64,000 bases of DNA from positions 11,008,704-11,072,703 of the forward strand of contig NC_045139.1 in assembly GCF_008831285.2 (NCBI RefSeq), in the 5' to 3' direction. Position 1 is the stretch's first letter, and every line of letters starts with the position of its first letter. Shown here piece by piece: positions 27,216-37,027 of the stretch. The notes under the pieces were generated by a model, which was not told the DNA's origin, did no database searches, and was given only the letters and a program-made list of their open reading frames with translations. Made by a program: the position numbers and the translations under genes. This stretch comes from Nymphaea colorata (Eukaryota > Streptophyta > Magnoliopsida > Nymphaeales > Nymphaeaceae).

Positions 27216-28860
27216 GCGAGAGACTTACGACTCATCACTAGAAATGAACCCCATCAGTCCTTTCTTTTTCTTGTCTTCAGAGTTTAAAGCAGTGATTGTG
27301 CTCAGACAGAGCCAAGGTAAGGCCCATCGTGGCTCCACCTCAAATTTTTTTTACATGTAAAATTTCCTGTTTTATATAAAAATTTTGAAAACTAATATTA
27401 TATAGAAACTTTAATCCGGTCCCTCTTATGAAGAATTTTTAGTTCCACCCACAACTGTGCTCAGTATATTTTGAGCTCGGATTCGTGTCCCAACTCCATA
27501 TACTTAAGAAAATAGCATCCACAAGAATCAAAATGGCTACTCGAAGTCTTCATCCAGTCTAAGTTCCAGTGCTCATCAAAGTTACAAGATTTTTATAATC
27601 ATATAAACACTTATATAAAGGGCCTCTACTTGGTCACATAAAACAATTATTTATGAAACAAATCTATGGATGGGCAGCTGATTTCATCATACCGTAGTGA
27701 AGGAAAGATTTCATTGTTGTCAAGCATATATGCATTTCTATCCCATCCACGGTTTTTTTCCCGTTGTTCCGCGAGCGCTAGCCATAGACGGCCAAATTTG
27801 TCTCCACAAATATTGCATTATTTAAAATATTGTAGTCGTTACATGGTATTTTAATACTCACATGCATAATCGATTAAAAAGTGGAGGCTTTTTTTCTCAA
27901 AACAAAACTTTTTCACACAATTATATTAGACAATAAATAGAAAATCGATCGTATTAGACAATACATATTTATGTACCTTATGTTCAATAAAAAAAAAAAA
28001 CGTAGTTTCGTTTTTATTTTATGCCAAAGAAAAAAAAATGATTTCTCTGCTTTTTTTTTTTATTCACAATTGGTAGTTATATTTATTAAAAATGCTCCCC
28101 ATCGATGAAGGGTTGGATTTTCGGGTCGAACAAATCGGGAACCGATCCGAAGCAGGAAAGGGCAATTTCGTAAATGTGAAGGACAATATTACCTTGCCGT
28201 GGGAATGTCAGGCACCGGTAATAAAAAGGCATAACGTCCCTCAAGGTGGCACTGACTCCACCAACTTCCTGACGTCATCATTCTGGGGACCGTTTGGATG
28301 TCCCCCAGATCCTGATTTCAGTGATCCCACGCGGCAAGATGGAGCACACGTCAAACAGATTCGATCGTTGTTCGAGCAACAGTGCTTTACGCCATCACAT
28401 TTAACGAAAACTTAAATGAAAAAGAAAATCTATTTTTAAAAATTAGGAAAAATTGGTACATAGATTGTAAATGATAAATGCGTCACACTTTAATGCACAT
28501 GTGTACTTCTCTTCACGTAAATCATAAGGCAACCTTGAACAAAAATAATAAACAACTTTACTCCAAAAAACATATAATTTTTATTGGAGATTTTTTTCAT
28601 TTTACCTAAAGTTACAAAGCAAAGAGTCTTCTATTTAATCAATAGCAACATTTTAATGATTTCTAATTCATGAGAGCCACATCACATGACGTGCCCAGAA
28701 CAAAAATAGTAATATTAAGACAGATTTAAAAATAGTTTAGGTAGAATCAAGCCAGAATTATGTCTAATTTTAAAATATAAAAAAATAAATAACTAAAGCC
28801 AAGATATTAATTAATAAATATGCACTCTTTGTGACACTTTTTTTTATCATAATATGTCGC
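27216..28860. other. AT-rich intergenic spacer with one GC-richer island
   Basis: No gene recognised. The segment 28092-28415 is open for 107 codons and visibly less AT-rich than its surroundings, but its translation (starting MLPIDEGLDF) matches nothing I know. It may be chance, a decayed exon or a transposon piece. Another hAT-like end (ttccacccacaactg) lies near 27444-27460. Confidence 0.35.
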
Positions 28861-29119
28861 CGTGACGTAATGCCTAGACTGATCGAGACTTATATTGTTT
28901 TAAGAGATGATGTGTTATCCTTGAATCAACGTGATAAGAACAACCCTTCTTTGGTCTTCTATCGTTTTTTAAATATATTTGCGACCCACTTACATTGAGG
29001 TACGCATTAATTTCATAGAATTTTTTTTTTTTTTTATCGAAGCACACGCAAGTTTCGGCGATATCATAAAAACATGCCAGAGTTTGAAAGGCATTTCATT
29101 TGACTCTCGACTTTTTATG
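28861..29119 (+). repeat. Dispersed repeat, copy A
   Basis: This segment shares an ordered series of blocks with 31491-31731: gacgtaatgc, then cacgtgataagaac/cacgataagaac-like, then aacatgcc, then gagtttgaa/aagtttgaa, then catttcat. Spacing differs slightly, so these are two old copies of one dispersed repeat, family unknown. Confidence 0.6.
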
Positions 29120-29925
29120 GCTAAATCTAAGTAACTGCAAATTCAACTGATCTCCGGGCAATTTTAATAACCAAAAAAATTAAAATAGAGTATATTTTAT
29201 AGCAAAAAAAAAAAGAAGTCATATCTGAATCTGAATCTCAAATATGATTTCACAACCCGAATCCAAATCTACTTTTTAAAATTCACATTTGAATGTGAAT
29301 TTTCTGACTCTGAAAATGTAAGGGAATTTGTTATATGATATTTGTTTAAAGCTAAAGCCGATCCAAATTTCATTAGATATGTACGAATAGCCAAATCTGA
29401 ATACAAAGCCAATCAAATGTCATTCTTAGATCTGAATCTGATCCAATTCCTAATTGAATATTTAAAATTTTTTCCAAATCTGTTTTTTCAAAATGGCTGG
29501 TGGGTCTGATCCAAATCAAATATAATTACCGATGTCACCGACATAAAGAGATCTGCTTCTTCCTTTCAAAAATTGCATAGTAGAAAGGGAAACGAATATA
29601 GATAGGCCTGGACATCATCGGGTCGGCCTGGTAAGGAGTTGGGCTTGGGTCTGACCGCAGTCCATGACTGAAGCTGAGGCTCAACCCAACACCAAAACCA
29701 AGCCCGGGTTCGGCCCTGACCTGATTAAAATTAAAAAATACATTTTAATATAAAATAATATATAAATAATTAATTGTAATAAAAATATACATAATCATAT
29801 GTAAAAATCAAGAAAATAATATAAATCAGACAAATCAAGCTTAGTCGGGCCAACCCAACCTAGCCCAACAACTTATTGGACCGGCCTGATGCTTAATGTT
29901 CGGGCCTGAGTCAGGCCTGGTACTA
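29120..29925. other. Intergenic spacer rich in gaatctga and gggcctgg words
   Basis: No gene seen. 29220-29520 is a run of degenerate gaatctgaatc-like words on a strongly AT-rich background. 29610-29910 has gggtcggcctgg and cccaaccc words on either side of a very AT-rich core. Both look like decayed repeats. Confidence 0.35.
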
Positions 29926-30110
29926 GGTACCCATCGAGTACCCGGCTCGATGCTCAGGCTCAAACGTCGTCGTCAACGTGTATCTGTGAACACAATGTAA
30001 CGTTTGGGCATGATATTGGGTGGGTACCCATCGAGTACCCGGCTCAACGCTCAGGGTTAAGCTTAGACAAAGTGTATCTGTCTGTGGACACAATGTACAA
30101 TTTTGCCTTT
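29926..30110 (+). repeat. Tandem duplication with 97-bp period
   Basis: Copy 1 starts at 29926 and copy 2 at 30023; both open with ggtacccatcgagtacccgg and continue through a diverged middle to gtgtatctgt and acacaatgta. Confidence 0.85.
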
Positions 30111-30876
30111 TAACAAGGAAGGCTGGATAGAAAGCATCAATTAAGCATTTGCTTTTTTGAACGTTCAAACAAGGAAAGTGACATGTTCTTCATGAGTTGA
30201 GAAATCTCACTCCTCTCCTCTTTATTAGTGGGAGGATGGAATATTTATTTCATTGGCATCCTCAGCTTTAGTTGGGCCGATATTCTGCACTATTTGAGCA
30301 TGTCGGTTCACACGGGCGACGTCTCCTACTCTTCTCTACACCCTATTATATTATATCCATGCATTATAAATTCTAACCTTTAGATATTCGGATCCAGATC
30401 TGGGTGGATCTTACTGCCTTTGGATCTGGCTTCTGCAGGCGTTCAGATTTGAAATTCTAGTTGTATTCAGGTGGCCGGGATTTGGATTTGGACGCGAAAG
30501 TTACATGCTTATTATTCCCATAACAGATTGGGGTTCACTCTGTAGAGAATCTAAACAATCAGAGCCAGATTTGGATCGCAATCCGATAAATGCAATTGTT
30601 CACTATATCTCATTCTAGAACAATAATGACCTTTATGAAAAAAAAAAAAAATTCTTAGCTATTAGATGAGAGGTCGAAACCGCTTCCCTTTCCCTTGTCC
30701 TTGGAGTTGAGAGGAAAATTCTTGACAAAGAGATAATAATCTCATGATGTTTTCAAAATATCTAGTTCAGTATGGTGAAAGGTTCGGCAATCTCTATCTG
30801 GTCTTTCTCTTTATTCCGTATGTAAATGTTTGTTCTGTGCTTTCTTTGATGCTGTTCCATTAAATAAAAGTTGTTT

Positions 30877-30878
<2 letters not shown>
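30111..30878. other. Intergenic spacer
   Basis: No gene or intact element seen. 30385-30590 contains ggatccagatctgg-like words of the dispersed low-complexity family also found at 24170-24530. Confidence 0.35.

Positions 30879-30930
<52 letters not shown>
30879..30930. repeat. (TA)n(GA)n microsatellite
   Basis: About 36 bp of TA followed by about 16 bp of GA. Confidence 0.97.
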
Positions 30931-31350
30931 AACTAGATATTTATGTTTTTAATTTGAAGTTCGGAGACAGGAGGAATAATGCGCATTTTTTTCGAGTGGT
31001 GGGTAGTTAACCTCTCGCTTATTCAAAAGTTTTGGAGCACAATTAGATATTTTTTAGCAAAAGAGATTGCCAAATATATGTGAGGATACTATCTTCTTTT
31101 TATTCTTCGAGGGAGCTTCTGATAACTCAGAAACACATTCGAGGGTGATATTTAACCTGGAACCAAACACAAGCATTTTTGTATTAGGCGGGTCATATGA
31201 CAGTGGGCCCGAATCCAATTTCCATCAATCAGTTCCAAGTGGCAAGGGAAATCCAATCAAATTACTGGCCAATTTAAATGAAAAAAATAATGGGACGCTT
31301 TTTCCAACATATTCAAATTCGAACATGAACAAAGAAAACTTATATCAGAT

Positions 31351-31490
31351 TTAAATCTAAAATCCGATTTTATAATCCAACTGCTTTTTATGTTATATTT
31401 GAATCCAAATCCAAATTTTGAATCGACATATTTCCAAATCCAAATCTAAAATCCAATTTTATAACCCAACTGATTCTATCATGTTATTTT
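31351..31490 (+). repeat. Short tandem repeat of an aaatctaaaatccgatttt unit
   Basis: The string aaatctaaaatccgatttta near 31353 recurs as aaatctaaaatccaatttta near 31442, each followed by an ataaycccaactg-like block. It directly precedes dispersed repeat copy B. Confidence 0.6.
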
Positions 31491-31731
31491 CGTGTTGACG
31501 TAATGCTTAGACTTATTTTCTTAAGAAAATGTTGTCTTTATCTTGTTATCAACAGAGTCAACACGATAAGAACGATCTTTTATTGGTGTTCTAAAATCTT
31601 CTTACGCGGCTTATATTGACATAATAATTTTTTTCTTATGGAAGATTTTAGTAAAGACACCTTGGCTTTCAGCCTATAACCAAAACATGCCCAAGTTTGA
31701 ATGAAATTTCATCTGGCTCGACTTATTTTAT
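31491..31731 (+). repeat. Dispersed repeat, copy B
   Basis: Diverged copy of the repeat at 28861-29119; shared blocks are gacgtaatgc, acgataagaac, aacatgcc and catttcat in the same order and orientation. Confidence 0.6.
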
Positions 31732-31950
31732 GATTTAATAATACGCCGACACAACTTATCGTTTAGGTCCCTGATACATATATTTACAGTAAGAAGTTAA
31801 ATTAAAGGGCATTTCACTTTACCACCCACTAAGAGAGCCGAAACCCATCTTTTTTCATTTCTTCAAAGTGTGCCAGACTTGTTTTCTGTGCCCCGAGATG
31901 ACGTCTCTTCTATGTTTCAAGTGTGAGAAATCTCATCTCTCTTTCTTAAA

Positions 31951-32323
31951 GGGGCCGTTTGATGCATTGGAAATATGGAGTTGAAAAGAAGTTTCCATAA
32001 ACTTATTTTGGAAATTGAAGAAATAAAAACAAAATCCATATTTCTGAAACCTCTTTGTATTTGTTGTACATGGGTTTATCTTCCAAGAAATAAATTTCTC
32101 GGTTTGATAAGAAGAAAAAACAAAATAGTTGCATCAAGCATTGCTTGAGAATTCAATGGTAACTTTTTTTATCCTGGAATTTTTTTTTTCACCCCTTGAG
32201 ATGGAAAGAAATTTCCAGAAAAACTTTCTAAAACCAACACCCAACGTTCACTTTTTTCATCCCAAGTTTGATGGGCAAGAAAAATTCTGGCTAAGGAAAA
32301 TATCGTGCCTATCAAAAGGGCTA
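31951..32323. mobile_element. Probable MITE related to the 36669-36780 sequence
   Basis: It opens with ggggccgtttgatgcattgg and closes with cctatcaaaagggct, whose complement (agcccttttgatagg) resembles the start. The first 100 bp are closely similar to 36669-36780 (shared gcattggaaatat and gaagtttt blocks). No target-site duplication could be fixed and no protein is encoded. Confidence 0.45.
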
Positions 32324-33127
32324 TGAGGAAATATTTATCCATTGACAACCCTAGCTTTAGTTGACACGATATTCTGCGGTGTTGAGGAAGTTAGTTGACA
32401 TAGGGCGGAGCCAGAAAATTTTGGCCAAGATATTAATTATATAATTTTAAAAAGCACTTGTATATAAATGTCAACAAGAAAACAAACAATTTTTTTTTTA
32501 TATAACTGGAGTTTGCTATCTACCAAGCTAGGAGTTTAAAGTTTAAGGGAAATAGAAAATGATTTGAAGAAAAAAAGGAAGAAAAACAATTCAACAAAGG
32601 GTTTGAGCACATAATAAGTAGTTTTTTTTCTTTTTCTTTTTTTTTTAAAAAAAAATCTAAAGCTGATCAATGTCTAAGGTTCATCTTCCTCGCCATTTCT
32701 TTTTTTAGTCCAATTTTGGATTAACTGCCGATTGGTTGGCAGGATCTTTACAACATATCTTAGACTCCTAGTCCATTTGATTTACAACTTCCTTGCCTTC
32801 TAGTGGTTGTTTGATGCGCATAACACGTCCAATGCCTGAGGTCATGCAAACACATGACATTAGTTTCCACAAGCAAGACATTAGAAATGCATAAGTTCAT
32901 CGCGTAATTGGCGGAACGGCGGTCGACAGAGCAAGGCAGGAAATTGCATCCCAGGGATGCGACATTTTGTCCCTAAGAATCAAACAGCCTCTTATATTCA
33001 ACGCGTTTCTCTTGGATCAAGCTGCACAAGTAGAGGCCCTAAAGACATTGATCCAGTTTGGCAGGACATTTATATGTAAACTCTGAATCTCAATCCAAAT
33101 GTGTATGTGCTAATCAATTGGTTTTAG
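32324..33127. other. Intergenic spacer with one hAT-like terminus
   Basis: No gene seen. Sequence tagggcggagccagaaaatt at 32401-32420 matches the consensus end of the hAT-like MITEs in this window, but I could not find the partner end. The rest is A/T homopolymer-rich. Confidence 0.35.
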
Positions 33128-33135
33128 GTTCGGTC

Positions 33136-33286
33136 TAGGGGCAGAGCTAGAAATTTTCGGCTCTCGTAATAAATTTTAAATTTTTAAGGGCATTCATTGA
33201 AAAATTGCGCTAATGTGTTGATATAAAAATAAGTTTTTTTTTTTTAATAAAAAAAAGCTCTAATTGCCGACCTACCTCCACCCCTA
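33136..33286. mobile_element. hAT-like MITE
   Basis: A 151-bp element with imperfect terminal inverted repeats: 5' taggggcagagctag and 3' cctacctccacccct plus a. The flanking 8-mers gttcggtc (33128-33135) and gtatggtc (33287-33294) agree at 6 of 8, as expected for an aged 8-bp target-site duplication. Non-coding. Confidence 0.65.
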
Positions 33287-33745
33287 GTATGGTCAACATA
33301 TATAATTTCTTTAGAATATTTCTAGTAGGTTATGCTTCTTATCGGTGAGGTACAAGATGTTGGATTCAGACAAATGGTCCACATTGAAATTTATGATTTT
33401 TTTTTTTTTGTTTTAAGCAAGATTATTCAACTTACCTATGTATCCACCTAACAGACTGCAAAGTTGAAAATTTGGAATATCTTCTTTAAATTCTGGTCTT
33501 TTTTTCCCGTTCGCTGCTTTTAAATTGCCTTTTAGCTTTATATATACTTGCTGGAGAATCCAACGTTAAATGTCACGGCATTCCAAACCAATCAGGCCAT
33601 TCGATCCAACATGACTAACGGTTAAAAAATAAGCAAAAAAAAGTGTGAACAAAGAGAAAAAAAAAAAAAGGCATCACTTTTTTCAATCATCCATTTGCTT
33701 CTATAGACTGTTTGGTTAGATGGCATGATGATTCTAAATAATTAT

Positions 33746-33746
33746 A

Positions 33747-33845
<99 letters not shown>
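33746..33845. repeat. (CT)n(TA)n(GA)n palindromic microsatellite
   Basis: CT run, about 44 bp of TA, then a GA run. The CT and GA arms are reverse complements around a self-complementary TA core, so about 100 bp forms one near-perfect inverted repeat. Confidence 0.97.
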
Positions 33846-34256
33846 AATGATGCTTCACATGTCATTTTGGATTGGAGGGTAGAATATCTCACGGGATCCA
33901 TAGTAGAACTTCAATAATCCAAGATTAACTAATTGTACGCATGTAGTAGGGAATGATACATGAATTTTATTATCGTTGGTATTCATTTTCACCACACCCT
34001 TCGCATGAGAAATCATAATAGGATGTTGAAAAACTTAATATTGGAGATTTGTTGAGACCGTTGGTTTTCATCAAGATTGGGAAAAGACAGTCTTGATTTA
34101 CATTTGCACCACTTCCTTAGCATTATATAAATTGTGGATTAAGATAAGGAACCTGCTTTTGCCTCTTCTTTTATTGATGTTGGTGAATATGCACTCACTC
34201 AATTACTACTAAAATGCTAAACTGAATCATACACATTCTTAGGGTTATTGGGAAAT

Positions 34257-34395
34257 AAGTTATATTCTCAGTTCTATTATTTATTGATGATATTATCATC
34301 AAGGCCAAGGGAGAGGTCATCTCTAGATTGAAGATGACGTTGCAAGATTGAGATCTGAAGATAGCCATGAAAATTAACCTAATATGCATTCGTCA
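34257..34395 (+). pseudogene. Ty1/copia reverse-transcriptase fragment
   Basis: In one + frame the sequence reads LLFIDDIIIKAKGEVISRLK, then MTLQD, a stop, then DLKIAM. This aligns with the catalytic YVDD region of copia reverse transcriptases (LLYVDDxLIxxxxxxxISRLK) and the downstream KDLG region. The YVDD box is FIDD here and the frame is interrupted, so it is a dead fragment. Confidence 0.5.
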
Positions 34396-34937
34396 CCGTA
34401 TTCTACGTTGATTTTAGTAGATATAGTTTTCGAAAGTAGTTTGGGTTCCAAGGTCGAGGATCTCTCCTTGAACTACTTTAGGTTGAAAGATACTAAGGAG
34501 TAGTTTTGCTTTAGGTACAAGGTGTAAGTGTTTTATGAATCTACCTTAAAATATTGACAGATTTATGAAACACTAATCAAGTGTCCTCTGAATATACTTC
34601 AATTTTGAAGTAGATTCATGAAACACTCACATGTTCTCAGTGCCAAACAATCCCTAAATGAGCATTGCAAGTAATTCTCAAACCACTTATGTATCCGAAG
34701 GTGTAAAATGTATCTGCCTTATTAAATCCATCTTGTACCAAGTTTCAACATTTGGGCAATGTCATCATAAATATCTGTTCTATTGTCATTACCTAGACCT
34801 TAAAGACTATAACTAATTTTCTATGATTTTTCATTTTCAATTCATATGGTGTCAACTATCTGTGTTGGGGGCTGGGGGGAAGGAGGAAAGCTTCGGCTTT
34901 CACTCGAACAGTTGAATTAGCCCCCTGCTCACCCGAT

Positions 34938-35230
34938 ATGACTAGTTTTATGTGGGATGATAAAGATGAATTGTGCAAGCTTCACATGAAGAAATGGAGA
35001 CCTCTTAGCCATGAGACCAAGGAAAGAGAAATAGGGCTGAAAGATCTAGCGGCCATGAACAAAACTAGCATGATATACTTGAGTAGGAGAGCTCATGTTG
35101 TTCTTTTTCTCCCTAGCTAGTCTTTATGAAAAGCAAGTCTATGAAGCAGTCAAGCGTATGGTTGGCTAGAATATCCTGGACATTCTTGATCCTGGAAAAT
35201 TATCTCGTGGAGGTAGATTGGAATTGGTCA
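34938..35230 (+). pseudogene. LINE (L1-type) ORF2 C-terminal fragment
   Basis: The + strand encodes FMWDDKDELCKLHMKKW, then EREIGLKDLAAMNKTSM. This is the familiar spacing of plant L1 reverse transcriptases after the catalytic core (FLWxxxDxxxKxHxxxW, then GGLGIKDLxxMNxALL). The frame shifts soon after, and no flanking pol or polyA tail was found. Confidence 0.6.
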
Positions 35231-35444
35231 GCTCCATAAAATTTCCTTATTTTCTTTATTAATACTGTATTAGTACCTTTATCCATTTGGTATGTATTAT
35301 ATATATATTGGTGCCCCTGAAAGTCATTAAATTAGTGCTGCAGATAAAACTAGAGCCAACCGCCCTCCCCTCACAGTTCAAGGCTCTATCACTGCATGAA
35401 GTGGGCGATGTGATCCAATGTATGAGGCACAAGAGTGTGGAGTT

Positions 35445-35656
35445 CAGTAGCAGAGCTACTGTGTGATTGGCATGGGCTTACTGCCCATGACAGCTCCTAA
35501 AATCTTGCATTGTGATTAAGCTGGGCCGAGGTTCAGCTAGGTTTCAACCGCATGTGGTGCCTGCATAAGGCGTCAGTCAGTGCCCTTCAGTCACTCATTT
35601 TGCTAGGCGAAAGATCGGCCGGTGCCCTTTGCCAAAGTTTTATGGCTCCGCCACTG
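35445..35656. mobile_element. hAT-like MITE
   Basis: A 212-bp element with terminal inverted repeats: 5' cagtagcagagcta and 3' atggctccgccactg. The flanking 8-mers gtggagtt (35437-35444) and gtggatct (35657-35664) agree at 6 of 8. The ends match the consensus shared with the elements at 27057 and 33136. Confidence 0.7.
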
Positions 35657-36287
35657 GTGGATCTCATGATAACCAAACTAATAAAACACCCTCTCATTAT
35701 GCCGCCCGCGGTGCTATGCCTCTTGTATGGCCAGTCACGGTTCAAATTATAAAAGTATTTTCACATATTCCAGGAATGTACAAGTATACAACATGAACGT
35801 AAAATGTATACTCTACATTACTATTTTCTCTTGGTTAAGACTTTCTTGTTTCTAGCAGAGGCAACGTTGAAGTGAAAGGAAAGTTTTAAACTTCCTTGTC
35901 ACTCTATGAAACAAACATCACTTCCAAATAAGTTGGTGATAAAAGTCCCTGGTGAAACTATCACGTTTACTCTAGTTCGAAGGTAAAGTTGAATCACACT
36001 TGAGGAATTTCCATGCCATCTGTTAGAATATTCTTCGAGAGGTACAATATAATATTGGTGGGTCAGTGAATGTCTTGTCGTCAGTCTAATTACTCTAGGC
36101 ACTATTAATTTGTTGGACTGAAATTGGTGGATATGCAACACTTTAGTTTTATCTAAATTATAAATGATAGATATGTGACACTATAATTAACGAGTGTACT
36201 GTGTTCCTAAGATCTCAACATGACCCGGACGAAAGAGCATGAGAGCCTCAATTACATAATACAAGCCTTCTTGTCCGGATCAGATTT

Positions 36288-36789
36288 AGGCCGTGTTTGG
36301 TGCATATGCGACACTCCTGTGGGCGTGTTTGGCTCCACATGAAACTGGGTTTAGTTTGGTAAAAAGGACATTTTGGGCTATGATATGGTTAACTATCCTT
36401 CCTATTTACTTGAAATTGTTGACTGAAATGATAGTTCTGTGTGCCTCAGGGAAAGTTCTCTTCTCTTTCCTTGTTTCACATATAATTTATCTGATTACAA
36501 TGTACATGGTTATTGAATGCAGGATTCAACTACCATTGAGCTGAAAAGTTGGTTTTAAAGGAACCTCTAAAACCAATTTTTGGTCATCCAAACAAAAACC
36601 ATGTTTTTGGTTTAGAAAACTTGATTTAGTTATATTACCCAAACACTAAAACCAGGTCTTCAAAATCCTTCAAGGGGCTGTTTGAAGCATTGGAAATATG
36701 AAATTGAAAGAAGTTTTTAGAAACTTATTTCCAAAAGTGAAGAAGTGAACAAAATCCATAGTTTCAAAAAAGTGTATCTAAACAAGGCC
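36288..36789. mobile_element. hAT-like MITE or composite, next to a gene promoter
   Basis: A 502-bp non-coding stretch opening with aggccgtgtttgg and closing with taaacaaggcc, which are inverted copies with a few mismatches. The flanking 8-mers tcagattt (36280-36287) and tcagattc (36790-36797) agree at 7 of 8, supporting insertion as one unit. The last 120 bp are similar to the start of the element at 31951 and might be a nested copy. It ends 238 bp before the ATG of the next gene. Confidence 0.55.
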
Positions 36790-37027
36790 TCAGATTCGAA
36801 CTAGCGGGGCGCTCTGGCGTTCGATTCCATTGTGGACCCAAGCTACTGTCTGGCCCGTCTTCTGCTCACAACTGGCAGAGCACCAAGTTTTAAGCCCCAC
36901 GCCTAGCACCGCCAGAGCCTTCCAGACGCGACCCCCTTCTCTCCGGTCTCCCCCTCCGTTTTCTGTTTCTAGAATAGAATGGTGTGCTCTGCGTCTCCGC
37001 CTCTGTGTCGCGTCCTCTCTCTGTAGG

